Positions 1 to 8,860 are shown, counted from the first letter of the stretch. The stretch is 64,000 nucleotides of DNA from Candidatus Melainabacteria bacterium (GCA_003963305.1 RXJR01000010.1:83782-147781); one strand, 5' to 3'. A program made the numbers and translations. The notes: generated by a model from the letters alone, not told the origin.

Positions 1-1
1 T

Positions 2-1072
2 TTACTTGATAGGAACAGGCACTTTCCTGCCATTGTGAGTACCCCTGAGTAACCGGGTTGCCAGTTGCAACTGCTTGTCAGAATTGCTGGCAGCGACTTT
101 GATGGCAGGCTTGATTCCGACACCATGGATAGTGGCACCAGAAGGCAGCTTATAAGCCGCGGAAGTGATCTTGACACTGGTTTGATCGTCAAACTCCCAG
201 ACCCGCTGAATCACGCCTTTACCATAAGTTTTTGTGCCGATTATTTTCGCCCCGGCGCTATCACGCAAAGCTCCAGCCAACATCTCGGCTGCAGATTTTG
301 TCTTTCCGTCCACTAAAACGAGCAGCGGTCTTGCTCTGGAGAGGTTCTGCTCACGACTGCGAATTTTTGTGGAACGCCCTTTCTTATCAAATAATTTTGT
401 CTTGCCGACGCTGAGCCGCTCCTTAATAACGTTCTTGCCGTCGATGCCAGTCATAGAGGCGAACTTTCCCGTTCTCACAAACATGGAAAAGATACTGAAT
501 GCATCCTCGACAGAGCCGCCCTTGTTATCGCGCAAATCCATGACAATGGCACGGGCGCCATGCAATTGCTGCATGCCGTTGCGCATCTCTCCGACGCAGT
601 TCTTAGAACAAAATGTCTTGAGACGAATGTAGCCCACATTCTTGCTCACGAATTTGTAATTGACGACGTTGGTTTCCAGGTCTTCCTGCTGGCGTTCGCT
701 TGTGGCGGAAACGTCACGATAGTAGGTGTAAGGGTCGTTGAGCGATGCAAGCATGGCATCACAGGCTGCTCGCATCGCCTCAGACGAAGTTAATTGCTCG
801 TCGAATCTATGCCGCCAGCGGCCCCAGTTGTGCAGACGATTACGATAGAGGAAGTGTCGTTGCACAAGCTGCCAGATCTGGTCGTAATGACGAATATACT
901 TCGACTGCTGAACGTAATCGACGGCACCTGAATCGATCACAAAGGCGCCCGAGCGAGGTATCAAAACAACCGGCATGAAACCACCGAGACCGGCAGCAGC
1001 AGCGGAGATGGAGGGGGAGGCAAGCAGGAGCGATGAGAGCAGGAGAGAGAAAAACTTGTTTCTTTTTTTCAT
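2..1072 (-). CDS. Secreted S41-family (C-terminal processing-like) serine peptidase
   Basis: A 356-residue protein with an N-terminal signal peptide (basic MKKR, hydrophobic core to about residue 23). The C-terminal half has the S41 core: VMDLRDNKGG near residue 178, the nucleophile Ser260 in KSAAEM, and the general base Lys285 in TYGKG. S41 peptidases use this Ser/Lys dyad to trim or degrade exported proteins. The stretch between the helical N-terminal part (to about 115) and the core (from about 147) is too short for the PDZ domain that most family members carry, so substrate selection is probably different. The ATG at 1072 is chosen over an upstream in-frame TTG because it begins the signal peptide. 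The stop lies at the left edge and the gene is complete. Confidence 0.85.
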   Translation of the reverse strand: MKKRNKFFSLLLSSLLLASPSISAAAAGLGGFMPVVLIPRSGAFVIDSGAVDYVQQSKYIRHYDQIWQLVQRHFLYRNRLHNWGRWRHRFDEQLTSSEAMRAACDAMLASLNDPYTYYRDVSATSERQQEDLETNVVNYKFVSKNVGYIRLKTFCSKNCVGEMRNGMQQLHGARAIVMDLRDNKGGSVEDAFSIFSMFVRTGKFASMTGIDGKNVIKERLSVGKTKLFDKKGRSTKIRSREQNLSRARPLLVLVDGKTKSAAEMLAGALRDSAGAKIIGTKTYGKGVIQRVWEFDDQTSVKITSAAYKLPSGATIHGVGIKPAIKVAASNSDKQLQLATRLLRGTHNGRKVPVPIK

Positions 1073-1196
1073 GCCTGGCCTGCGCAAAAGAACAGCGGTC
1101 TTGTTTCATATATGCCCAGCGCCTGATAATTTCAGACATAAAATCTGAACAAAAACTGCATGGACACTTGTTCTCGTAAAGGAAAAGCCCTTTTAC

Positions 1197-1211
1197 ACTA
1201 TAATTTATAGT
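1197..1211. repeat. Perfect AT-rich inverted repeat (ACTATAA-T-TTATAGT)
   Basis: A 15-base perfect palindrome around one central T. It lies just beyond the terminator of the next upstream minus-strand gene and about 125 bases upstream of the S41 gene. It belongs to a recurring set of TATAGT/ACTATA inverted repeats in this window. It could be an operator for the S41 gene, but other copies sit where no gene starts. Confidence 0.55.
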
Positions 1212-1220
1212 AATAAACGA

Positions 1221-1260
1221 CAAAAAGCAAAGCGCCGAAGCGCCACCATTTCTGGTGGCA
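1221..1260 (-). terminator. Composite terminator after the small unknown gene at 1296-1721
   Basis: Read on the minus strand, a GCCACC/GGTGGC stem is followed by a GCGC-TTCG-GCGC stem and then TTTGCTTTTT. This supports minus-strand transcription of the preceding gene. Confidence 0.7.
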
Positions 1261-1295
1261 CCCCGGCGTCATGCTTTGTTGTAGTAGTTCCCCGA

Positions 1296-1721
1296 CTACG
1301 AAGCGATCAGCGCCATTCCAGCCTGGAGGACAGGCAAGAAGGAACGGAACAGATGCGTCTCGCAGCTGGGCACGACGTGGACGACACCGTCGACAGCTGG
1401 CGTGAACCAGGTGCGCCTGAGATGCACGAGCCAGACCTGGTCTTTCTTGTGACCGGCCGGGTTCTCGGCGCTCTCGAGCGAGAAGTCGACGGGAATGCGA
1501 CGCCCATTGCTCTCCAGATGACCGTCGATACCACGGCGGTCTTCGTCGGAGCCGGGAGTGGTGGGCGTGAATGTCCAACCACAGCCACGGGATTCGAGAT
1601 GAGTGACGACGCAAGCGGCAGCAGCGAGCTGACACTTGATGCCGTCGAGGTCTTTGAGATGAGCCGGCACTTCCTGCATCCACGCCAGGTAAAGTGCCGA
1701 CCTCTTAGCAGTCATGTTCAC
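1296..1721 (-). CDS. Unknown 141-residue protein, GTG start
   Basis: No family recognised. The minus-strand frame is preferred over an overlapping plus-strand frame. AGGGAG sits about 7 bases before GTG 1721, and a strong minus-strand terminator follows the stop. An ATG six bases downstream (1715) would place the ribosome site too far away. The protein is soluble, with four cysteines (three in the first half), a Gly/Asp-rich middle and a hydrophobic end. There is no signal peptide or membrane segment. It is the last gene of a minus-strand series of short genes, each followed by its own hairpin. Confidence 0.55.
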   Translation of the reverse strand: MNMTAKRSALYLAWMQEVPAHLKDLDGIKCQLAAAACVVTHLESRGCGWTFTPTTPGSDEDRRGIDGHLESNGRRIPVDFSLESAENPAGHKKDQVWLVHLRRTWFTPAVDGVVHVVPSCETHLFRSFLPVLQAGMALIAS

Positions 1722-1793
1722 GGTAATTCTCCCTTGTTCGCCCCTTTCGGCGAATGTCTAGTTAGAGATGAGAAAAACGAGAGAGTGCGACAA

Positions 1794-1825
1794 GAAAGCG
1801 GAGCCCCCGAAGGAGCCCCGCTTTC
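1794..1825 (-). terminator. Long hairpin after the 70-residue gene
   Basis: A GAAAGCGG stem with an adjoining GGAGCCCC/GGGGGCTCC stem gives about 14 paired bases around a short loop. Only a weak T tract follows on the minus strand. It separates the genes at 1900-2112 and 1296-1721. Confidence 0.6.
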
Positions 1826-1899
1826 CGTCTGCACTGCAGGCTGAGAACAAGCGCCGTCAGAACACCTCAGTGTTCATGACCACGCTTGCCTGCCGCCCG

Positions 1900-2112
1900 T
1901 CAGGACGTGGCGTAGGCGTACGCCAGGTTCTCGTGCGTCACCGACGGGTCGGGCATGACGTCCCTGCGCTGCGAGCCGTCGTCGAAACGGTTCGTGTCCC
2001 AGCAGCCGAGCTGGCGGCCGGTACGGGCGAGGGCACTGGAGATGACGCCGAAGACGTTGCTCGATGCGGGCTGGGTCGCGCGACCCGTGCCCTGTTCCAG
2101 TTGCGTTTTCAT
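1900..2112 (-). CDS. Unknown 70-residue protein
   Basis: ATG 2112 is preceded by GGAAAGGTG at good spacing, and hairpins lie on both sides of the gene. The protein is polar, with Gly, Gln and Asp and one cysteine. It has no membrane segment and no family I recognise. Its size, strand, codon style and hairpin flanks match its neighbours (1296-1721 and 2208-2510), so the three may be one functional group. That is contextual inference only. Confidence 0.5.
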   Translation of the reverse strand: MKTQLEQGTGRATQPASSNVFGVISSALARTGRQLGCWDTNRFDDGSQRRDVMPDPSVTHENLAYAYATS

Positions 2113-2159
2113 TTGAATTCACCTTTCCGCTTTTCGCGAATTGAGAGTTGAAGACAGAA

Positions 2160-2192
2160 CCGGTGCGCGCTTCGAGATGAGGCGCGCACCGG
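2160..2192 (-). terminator. 11-bp stem after the 100-residue gene
   Basis: CCGGTGCGCGC pairs with GCGCGCACCGG around an 11-base loop. The T-rich tail is poor, so it may act as an RNA-stabilising hairpin rather than a strict terminator. Confidence 0.55.
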
Positions 2193-2207
2193 ACGTGGTG
2201 CGGGTGA

Positions 2208-2510
2208 CTAGCCGCAGTGGGCCGCGAGCAGCTTGCCGCCCGCGTACACCAGCGTGATGCCGTCCTCGCGGACGACGCCGTCGCGCACCGGCTTGACGCC
2301 CGTGCACGCGCAGATGTTGGTCGAGCCGCGCTCCTCCTCGAGGTCGCCCTCGACGTCGAGCAGCGCGAACGCGAACGCCTGGTCCGCCGAGCGGCGACGG
2401 GCGTTGACGCCGGTCGACTTGTCGTCGAAGCGGTGCTGACGCCAGGCCGTCTCGCCGCCGAAGCGAGCGCTGTTGCGGTTGGTCCGGTCACCCTTCACGA
2501 ATTCCGCCAT
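2208..2510 (-). CDS. Unknown 100-residue protein with clustered C-terminal cysteines
   Basis: ATG 2510 has a clear AGGAGA site. The N-terminal half is strongly charged (RRRS, DLEEERG). The C-terminal half has a CACTG motif, a beta-rich VREDGITLVYAG segment and a terminal AAHCG. The Cys/His placement could bind a metal, but with only three Cys and one His this is speculative. Codon use is the AAG/GAG/CGC style shared with the adjacent TruD gene, which lies upstream on the same strand. No family recognised. Confidence 0.55.
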   Translation of the reverse strand: MAEFVKGDRTNRNSARFGGETAWRQHRFDDKSTGVNARRRSADQAFAFALLDVEGDLEEERGSTNICACTGVKPVRDGVVREDGITLVYAGGKLLAAHCG

Positions 2511-2566
2511 ACTTGATTCTCCTGATTGGTTACGATGGGCGTTTTTCGACGCCCGGTCCGATGAAG

Positions 2567-2640
2567 CCTCAAGCTCGAACGCCGGCGAGTTGACCCCGCC
2601 TTGGTTCGAGCCTGAGGTAGTAACGGTCCGTTTCCGGACC
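2567..2640 (-). terminator. Two inverted repeats downstream of truD
   Basis: A 14-base arm (2567-2580) pairs with 2604-2617 with one mismatch around a 23-base loop. A second stem, GGTCCG-TTTC-CGGACC (2625-2640), lies nearer the gene. Neither has a clean T tract. Confidence 0.5.
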
Positions 2641-2660
2641 TGTGCACGAAGCCCTTGCCG

Positions 2661-4025
2661 TCAGGCGCAGGCGCGCTCGTCAGCCGCCACCCGGGAGTTG
2701 CCCTCGAGGTCGAGGATGGTTCCCAGGAACGTGGTGGCATACGAGCCCGAACGCAGGCTGAAGGTCACGAACCACTGCTCATCCTCGTAGCGACCCTTGA
2801 GATCCTTGACGGGAATGAACAGCTGACGCCACGGTCCGCCGCCGTCACCGCGAGCGCTGAGGAAGAGCTCCCTGACGTCGCGGTCGATGCGGCTGGGGAT
2901 CGCCTCCGGCAGGAACCTGCGGTAGAAGCGATTGGCCACCGGGTCGTCGATGTAGAGCGGGATGGACCGCCCCTTCGGCGTGAACTGCCCCGAGATGACC
3001 CGGGACAGCATCTGGTTGAAGTAGAAGGACTGGTACGCGCCCACCCAGAGGGAGAACTCGTCCTTCATCTGCGCCATGACCGCGCGGAAGCCGTCACGGT
3101 AGCCGACCGTGAGGATCTTCTCGACGATGTCGCACTCGATGGTCATGTTGCACTTCTTGCGCAGCGGCTCGAGACGGGAGCGCATCGAGTCGAACTCCAT
3201 GTACTGCTGCTCGATGCTCTCTCCCTTCTCAGCGGCCTGCCGCTCCGCCTCGTTCCACAGCTCCAGCAGTTCGCCGCGCACCTGGGTGGCGAGCGGACCC
3301 TCGTTGGGAGACGTGTCGGTGAGGAAGAGCTTGATGGCGGGACCCGGACCTTGCTCGATCAACGTCTTGCCAACCGACAGGGTGTTCTGCCGGAGACCAA
3401 GCCGCTGATGCCCGTACGCGTTCGGGAAGCCGTAGTCATTCGCGTGGAGGTGCGCCAGCATGGGAGCCAGGTAGCCCTCGATCTGAGCCGCCGACATCCC
3501 CGGCAGAAGCACACGCAGGGTGAACTTGTTGCCGGAGAGGTCGCCCTTGCGCATCTTCTTGCCGCCGGGGAGCGGGTCCTTGATGAAGTAGTCGGCGCGT
3601 CCGTCGACGAGCTCGTGCGGCCGGCAGTTGGCCATGAGCTCGCTGTAGGAGACGCCCTCGATGTGGAACCGCTGAGCGGTCTTACCCCAGCGATCCTTCA
3701 GACCTCCGTAGGTGATCTGCTTGGGGTCGATGCCGAGCCGATTGGCGAGGTCGGCGCGGACGTGGAACGTGGTCATCTGCAGCTTCACGACCGTGACCGA
3801 CCACGACCTGCCCGTCTTGGGGAAGTCGGTGTGCGGGGGCAGGTCGCTTGCCGTCGAGACCGTGCAGAGAAGGTTGAGCTTGGCCTGCTCCTCCTCCACC
3901 TGAAAGTCGGTCGGCTTGGCCTTGATCTGCGCACGGGGCGCAGTCGCGGCACAGACGTGTCCGAAGAAATCCGAGATGTTCTGCGGCAGGAAGTTCGCCG
4001 CAGTGAACGGGATTGACTTAGACAT
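2661..4025 (-). CDS. truD: tRNA pseudouridine synthase TruD family
   Basis: 454 residues. Two TruD signatures are visible: GGLKDRWGKTAQ with the catalytic Asp at about 111, and PNAYGHQRLG at 201-210, corresponding to the family's PNYFGxQRFG motif. TruD converts a uridine of tRNA-Glu (position 13 in E. coli) to pseudouridine, and in many bacteria also modifies mRNA. The family is usually about 350-400 residues, so this copy is somewhat long. ATG 4025 is preceded by AAGGGTGG; further upstream the frame is open but lacks a ribosome site. Codon use is nearly pure AAG/GAG. It sits among small unknown genes rather than its common surE/pcm neighbours. Confidence 0.88.
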   Translation of the reverse strand: MSKSIPFTAANFLPQNISDFFGHVCAATAPRAQIKAKPTDFQVEEEQAKLNLLCTVSTASDLPPHTDFPKTGRSWSVTVVKLQMTTFHVRADLANRLGIDPKQITYGGLKDRWGKTAQRFHIEGVSYSELMANCRPHELVDGRADYFIKDPLPGGKKMRKGDLSGNKFTLRVLLPGMSAAQIEGYLAPMLAHLHANDYGFPNAYGHQRLGLRQNTLSVGKTLIEQGPGPAIKLFLTDTSPNEGPLATQVRGELLELWNEAERQAAEKGESIEQQYMEFDSMRSRLEPLRKKCNMTIECDIVEKILTVGYRDGFRAVMAQMKDEFSLWVGAYQSFYFNQMLSRVISGQFTPKGRSIPLYIDDPVANRFYRRFLPEAIPSRIDRDVRELFLSARGDGGGPWRQLFIPVKDLKGRYEDEQWFVTFSLRSGSYATTFLGTILDLEGNSRVAADERACA

Positions 4026-4112
4026 GGTGTTGTCCACCCTTCTGTAGAAGGCGCGGTCGCAACCGAGGCGGATTCCCCGGCTGCGCACGGCCTGTTAAGT
4101 GCGGTGCTTTCT

Positions 4113-4138
4113 GCAGCCCGGTCGTACGACCTGGCCGC
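4113..4138 (-). terminator. GC-rich palindrome after the HAD gene
   Basis: GGTCGTACGACC (4120-4131) is a perfect palindrome with partly paired flanks, 30-50 bases past the stop of the HAD gene. There is no T tract. Confidence 0.4.
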
Positions 4139-4167
4139 TTGAGAAACCGAGACCTGGTCAGTTGCCG

Positions 4168-4905
4168 TTAGGCTGCGACCAACTGACGCAAATCGTGCAG
4201 GTAGACAGCTCCCGGGATGTCCCGGATGTCCGCCGGAGAGAATTCCCCCGGACGGTCAATGAGAGCCGGACGCATGCCGACGCGGGCAGCGCCACGAACG
4301 TCTGCCTCGACGTTGTCGCCAACGAAGAAGCAGTTCTCAGGGTCGACTCCGAAGCGGCGAGCCGCCTCGAGGAAGATCTGAGGTTCCGGCTTGCGGAAGC
4401 CAACTTCGTAGCTGCCGATGATGTGCTCGAAGAAACTACCGAGCGTCACACCGTTGAAGTTGATCCTCTCGAAGATGTGCTCGAACGGGAACGCCCAAGC
4501 ATTGGAGACCACGCCGAGTCGATACCCCTTGGCGCGCAGCGCTGTCAGGGTTTCGAACACGTCGCCGAAAACGGCGGTGCACATCGACTCGCCCCGGAGT
4601 ACCTTGTGGAACTCGGTGAGGCTGTCGGGGCGCACGATGCCGTTGAACTTGTAAGCCGCGTGCTCGAGAAACGCGCTCGGATCGGTGATGTTCGTCGTCA
4701 GGCAGTGCTCGAGGAACTGGTCATCGGTGACCACCTCGACACGACCACCATCACGGCGCGACACCTGATGCTCGATGATGCCCTGCAGGTTCCAGACCGG
4801 CTCCTTGCAGTGGCTGGTGACGAGCGTCTTCCAGAGGTCGAACAGAACGACCTTGGTCGACGGATCCAGAACAGGCTCCTGTGCGTTGTGAATGGACAGT
4901 GACAT
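4168..4905 (-). CDS. HAD-superfamily hydrolase with altered motif I
   Basis: 245 residues in the HAD-IA layout. Motif I is LFDLWKT (nucleophile Asp23), motif II is VVSNAW, the Lys motif is RKPEPQIF and motif IV is FFVGDNVEADV. The cap lies between about residues 35 and 115. The family usually has DxDxT; here the second position, which normally carries the acid/base Asp, is Trp. That should weaken or change ordinary phosphatase chemistry. ATG 4905 follows AAAGGAG. Substrate unknown. It is flanked by hairpins and reads toward truD. Confidence 0.8.
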   Translation of the reverse strand: MSLSIHNAQEPVLDPSTKVVLFDLWKTLVTSHCKEPVWNLQGIIEHQVSRRDGGRVEVVTDDQFLEHCLTTNITDPSAFLEHAAYKFNGIVRPDSLTEFHKVLRGESMCTAVFGDVFETLTALRAKGYRLGVVSNAWAFPFEHIFERINFNGVTLGSFFEHIIGSYEVGFRKPEPQIFLEAARRFGVDPENCFFVGDNVEADVRGAARVGMRPALIDRPGEFSPADIRDIPGAVYLHDLRQLVAA

Positions 4906-4998
4906 AGGATGCTCCTTTTAGAGCGCCCTCTCCACCGGCGAGCTGCTATGGAGAACTGGTCTCCAGGCGGCACGCCGGCAGGTTAGGTGCGATTAATT

Positions 4999-5023
4999 GC
5001 CTGCACCAGGGGCGGTGTCAGGC
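4999..5023 (-). terminator. Stem-loop after the 219-residue unknown gene
   Basis: GCCTG-ACACC pairs imperfectly with GGTG-CAGGC around GCCCCT. It lies about 60 bases past the stop of the 5080-5739 gene. Confidence 0.45.
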
Positions 5024-5079
5024 ACGTAGAAACGAATCGCTACTGGGGAAACCCGAGAGAGCGACTAATCCCTACTCCG

Positions 5080-5739
5080 TTAAACGATCCACGTCAGCTC
5101 GGCGCGGATGGAACGCGAACCACCGCCCTTGACGAAGCTGATGGTGCGAAGCGAAGCGCCGTCGAAGTGGCCCGCGACGGTGCTGAAGCCGGCGGCAACG
5201 AGCTTCTGAGCCGCGAGTGCGATGCAGGCCGGAGCCCGCTTGGCCTCGACGGAGTTGAGCACGTTGCCGTCGTCGGAACCCTGACCCTTGACCGCGAGCA
5301 CATCGTCGACGTTGCCGCCGTAGGTGATGCGCAGGCTCTCGAGACAGGTGGCGCCGGTGAGGGCGACGCTGTTGATGTCGAGCACCGACGCGTCGACGTC
5401 GTTGAGAGCCAGCTGCGAGCCGACCTCGGCGACATCGCGACCGTCGAGCTGGTTGCCGACCGCGGTCAGACGCATGGTGACGTCGCTGAGGCGCTCGGAC
5501 GAAATCAGGCTGGCGACCAGGTCACGGATGCCCTGCGGCTGCTTGAGGATGCGCTCCTTGCAGTTGTCGGGCAGCGGCTGGCTGAAGCCGTTGAAGATGT
5601 TCTCGACGCGACCGTCGCTGAGGAGGCCGGAACGAAGGCTGTCGCCGTCACAGATGTCGCCGCCGACCTTGCCAGTCAGAAGACCGACCGGGCAGATGGC
5701 GAACGAGCCCGGGACGCGGGTGATAGTCGTTGTTGTCAT
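5080..5739 (-). CDS. Unknown 219-residue protein
   Basis: ATG 5739 follows AAGAG; a GTG six bases upstream would overlap that site. The protein opens with a Thr-rich MTTTTITR, then has alternating hydrophobic and Asp/Ser-rich segments, and ends in a beta-like RSIRAELTWIV. No signal peptide, membrane segment or known motif. The composition suggests a compact beta-rich soluble protein, possibly structural or self-assembling, but I recognise no family. More than 1 kb without genes lies upstream, so it is the first gene of the minus-strand series. Confidence 0.6.
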   Translation of the reverse strand: MTTTTITRVPGSFAICPVGLLTGKVGGDICDGDSLRSGLLSDGRVENIFNGFSQPLPDNCKERILKQPQGIRDLVASLISSERLSDVTMRLTAVGNQLDGRDVAEVGSQLALNDVDASVLDINSVALTGATCLESLRITYGGNVDDVLAVKGQGSDDGNVLNSVEAKRAPACIALAAQKLVAAGFSTVAGHFDGASLRTISFVKGGGSRSIRAELTWIV

Positions 5740-6931
5740 ATTCACTCTTTTCTGGGACTTCCGTCCCCAGGGTTGAGAGAGTCGGTGTCAGCCGAATCTC
5801 CGAATTGGCACTGCCTGAGTCATTGCGCGAGCTCGAGCAGCACCGGGTCCAATAAGACGACAAGTTCCGGCAACTACAACCATCCCGATTGCAGATGCAC
5901 GAATTCCAACACACAGCTCAGAGCAAGCAGGTAAAGAGCCTATGCGGTACAGAGAGATCGAACTGGGTGCTTGTTTGTGCTGCTCTGGGTGTGTGGGGGA
6001 ATTGAAACTTGATATCACCCTAGGTATTTTTCAGCTTGACAAGCAACTTAAAGTTAAGCATTTATGTCTTTGAGTAATGAACTCAGATCAAGAGCCTCTC
6101 ATGAGCTCTGAATCAGCCTATTTATCAATATTAGCGCCAAATTGCCGGTGCGCCTCGCGCAGCTCTTGATAACCAGTTTTTTTGCGAATGCTGGTAGGTT
6201 CCCGAGATTTTTAATGCCAAACTCAGGTGGCGCGGCTTGCGTCAACAGATGTTCCCCGTTTAATCTTTCACCAGAAACAGATGAGAGAGCTCTCACTAGA
6301 GGACGGCAAATATGGTTAGCCGGCTCTCACAATCATGAAGCAAACGACATTTGTGACGGTTCGCGCTAACTCACGCGAGGACTGTTACTGCCAGTAGCTT
6401 TTTTCTGCTTGCCTGACAACTTATCTCGCGCAGCTATTACGTCTTTATCTCGAAATCTGGCTCGCGCGACCAACTGTCATAGCCATAGATCTAAACCAGC
6501 AAAGAGTTTTAGAAGATCACCTATTGCTTTGATCATGAATATTTATCTACGGTGGATATATCAACTTCTCTCCAAACCCAAAAAGGAAACACTCACCCAC
6601 TCTAGTCCGCAGCACTTCATAGTCTCGAACGAGTTTGGGTTCCTTTAGGGCGCCGAGTAGTTGACTGTTTAGCTTCCCGTAGCGCCAGTTCTTGCCTCTC
6701 CATAATCGCCATCCTGAGACTGCACCATGTTTCAGCGGCGACCACGTGGAGAAGCTCTGGTGATGCGGGATTTCGTTACTTTCACAGGTCAAGTGTTCAG
6801 ACACCCCGGTTCTGAATATCCCCTGTGAAACACCGTTTGTTATCCAGAACAGCCACACGCATTCAGCGGGTGGATTTCTCAACCCGATGCGCCTTCGACC
6901 GGGGTCGATTGCGCACGAAAGGAAGTTTGCC
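5740..6931. other. 1.2-kb non-coding divergent gap
   Basis: The gap separates the minus-strand gene series from the plus-strand peptidase series. The open frames here lack ribosome sites and consistent codon use. It must hold promoters in both directions. TTGACA at about 6035 is the only consensus-like -35 I see, with no good -10 at 17 bases. I find no clear RNA gene. Confidence 0.5.
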
Positions 6932-8767
6932 ATGAAGAAGCACAATCCCACCGAGGCTCTCGTCAGCCGCCTGATCGGCGACACGCACCAGGCCGACGAC
7001 AAGCCCATCATCGCGACGCCCCGCCCCGCCTACCTGGCCGGTGTGCGCGACATCGCAACCGACAGCGACACCCACGTCGAGGTCGACTTCAACGAGGCCG
7101 GCGAGGTGCGCAGCATCGTCGGCGCCGGTCTCTTCGCGGACACCTTCAGCGGCGACGCTGTCGACTACGCGACCAAGTTCATCAACTCGCCGGCGGTCAA
7201 GAAGACCTTCGGTCTGCGCTACGCCACGCTCGTCGCCGGCGACACGCAGGAGTACGAGGCGTTCACGCGCGTCGAGTTCAAGCAGGTGGCCAACGTCAGG
7301 GGCTTCGCTTCGGCGATTCCCGTGCGCGGCGGCTTCGTGCACGTGTTCATCGACAAGCAGGGCGACATCATCCAGGTCAACTCCACCGTTCGTCACGGCC
7401 GCAAGCCGGCGTCGATCGGCAAGGTGATCACCCAGGAGAAGGCGATCGAGCTGGCCATCGCCAAGCTCGGCATCCCGTCTGCGACCGCGGTCAAGTGCAC
7501 GTTCGTGCTCTCGAGCCACGAGAACAAGATGGACCCCATCTACGAGGTGACGCTCGCGGCCGACGAGCCGAAGCGCCTGATGATGTTCCTCGTCAAGGCC
7601 AAGGACGGCGAGGTCGTCTACGCCGAGAACAAGCTGCACTTCAGCCAGCGCCGTCAGGCTGGCGTCGGCGACCCGACGCTCTTGGCCGGCATCGCCGCCA
7701 ACACGTTTCTTCGCATCCCGACCTACGACCCCAAGCAGCCGATCACGCAGCAGGTCAGCAAGGCGGTCATCGAGGGCACGGAGCTGAAGAACCCCAAGCT
7801 GCTCGCCAACGACCGGTACACCATGCTGGTCAAGGAGAACGGCAAGTGGCAGACGGTCAAGGCCAACGCCAAGGGCACCTTCGAGTTCGACCCGCTGTCG
7901 AAGGACAAGGTCGAGGTGTCCAAGTTCTCGGCGGTGGTGGCGTTCCTGTGGCTCAACACCCAGGACGCGACGCTCGAGTCGTGGGGCGCCGTCAAGGTGC
8001 CGCGCGCCATCCCGGTCTACATCGACGACGAGTCGGTGACCGACAATGCCTACTTCGACCCCAACGCGTGGGAGATCCACGACGGCGTCGGCTCGGGCAT
8101 CGAGAACGGCGGTCTGGTCAAGCACATCTCGTGGGACCCGGGTGTCAACCTGCACGAGAACACGCACAAGCGCAACGCCGCCGAGGCTCCCGGCAAGGAC
8201 CTCCCCGGCGAGCAGGGCATGGCGGCAGGCGAGGCCACGTCTGACGTCTACGGCGACCTGCTCTTCGACCTCTGGATGCGCTTCAAGGGTGGTGCCATCC
8301 TCGGCCACACCCTGACGCTGCAGGACATCATCGACAGCACCGGCGTGATCGGCCAGTACTGCATGGCGCCGAGCGGCATCCGCAACCAGGACAACAAGGC
8401 GCAGTACCCGCGCGACATCGAGCACGAGGAGCACACCGACGGTCTGATCATCGGCGGTGCCTACTTCGACCTGATGCGCGCCATGGCGACCCTGCCCGGC
8501 ACGACCGTCGAGGACGTGCTGCGCAACAACGGCAAGATCTACCTGAACGGCACCCGGCTCCTGCCGGCGCACAAGGTCCTCTTCACGGACTACCTGCGCG
8601 CCTTCCTCACGGTGGACAAGACGATGTTCGGCGGCGTCTACAAGGACATGATCGTCAAGGCCTTCGGCGACCATGGCATCAAGCTCGGCACGGTGGTCCC
8701 GGCCAAGCGCAAGACGGGCGGCAAGAAGACGGGCGGCAAGAAGCCGAACCGTCGCAAGGTCGCCTGA
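6932..8767 (+). CDS. Thermolysin/fungalysin-type (gluzincin) metallopeptidase, no signal peptide
   Basis: 611 residues. HENTH at 408-412 gives two zinc-binding His and the catalytic Glu. GEATSDVYGD at 433-442 matches the M4/M36 motif in which Glu434 is the third ligand. Residues 30-230 resemble the FTP/PepSY-like propeptide of secreted M4/M36 enzymes, which implies a zymogen. Oddly, there is no signal peptide, and the C-terminus is a Lys/Gly-rich tail (KTGGKKTGGKK) with RRK. The protein may act in the cytoplasm or use another export route. ATG 6932 has GAAAGGAAG. Lys is almost always AAG and Glu GAG. Confidence 0.82.
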   Translation: MKKHNPTEALVSRLIGDTHQADDKPIIATPRPAYLAGVRDIATDSDTHVEVDFNEAGEVRSIVGAGLFADTFSGDAVDYATKFINSPAVKKTFGLRYATLVAGDTQEYEAFTRVEFKQVANVRGFASAIPVRGGFVHVFIDKQGDIIQVNSTVRHGRKPASIGKVITQEKAIELAIAKLGIPSATAVKCTFVLSSHENKMDPIYEVTLAADEPKRLMMFLVKAKDGEVVYAENKLHFSQRRQAGVGDPTLLAGIAANTFLRIPTYDPKQPITQQVSKAVIEGTELKNPKLLANDRYTMLVKENGKWQTVKANAKGTFEFDPLSKDKVEVSKFSAVVAFLWLNTQDATLESWGAVKVPRAIPVYIDDESVTDNAYFDPNAWEIHDGVGSGIENGGLVKHISWDPGVNLHENTHKRNAAEAPGKDLPGEQGMAAGEATSDVYGDLLFDLWMRFKGGAILGHTLTLQDIIDSTGVIGQYCMAPSGIRNQDNKAQYPRDIEHEEHTDGLIIGGAYFDLMRAMATLPGTTVEDVLRNNGKIYLNGTRLLPAHKVLFTDYLRAFLTVDKTMFGGVYKDMIVKAFGDHGIKLGTVVPAKRKTGGKKTGGKKPNRRKVA

Positions 8768-8776
8768 CGAGCACGG

Positions 8777-8860
8777 GAGCTTGACCGGCTAGCCGGTCGG
8801 GCTCTTGCGCTCAACCACCCGGGCAAGGGTCGGCACTGCCATCAAAAGCGGTGCCGACCC
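8777..8860 (+). terminator. Twin stem-loops after the metallopeptidase
   Basis: First, GACCGGCTAGCCGGTC (8783-8798), a perfect palindrome extended by GAGC/GGCTC. Second, GGGTCGGCAC (8827-8836) pairing perfectly with GTGCCGACCC (8851-8860). Confidence 0.6.

Noticed and set aside
1353..1844. Plus-strand 163-codon frame over the 141-residue minus-strand gene
   Set aside because: The minus strand has the ribosome site and a terminator; the plus frame runs through the upstream minus-strand hairpin.
2655..4016. Long plus-strand open frame opposite truD
   Set aside because: It is the mirror of a GC-rich, codon-biased gene; no ribosome site and the minus-strand frame has clear TruD motifs.
6030..6065. 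TTGACA as promoter in the 1.2-kb gap
   Set aside because: No acceptable -10 at 16-18 bases; the following gene is almost 900 bases away.
6547..7011. Minus-strand frame overlapping the start of the metallopeptidase
   Set aside because: Overlaps the metallopeptidase ribosome site and has no start signal.
6863..8674. 600-codon minus-strand frame opposite the metallopeptidase
   Set aside because: Arises from the AAG/GAG/CTC codon bias; the plus strand carries HENTH and GEATSD and a good ribosome site.
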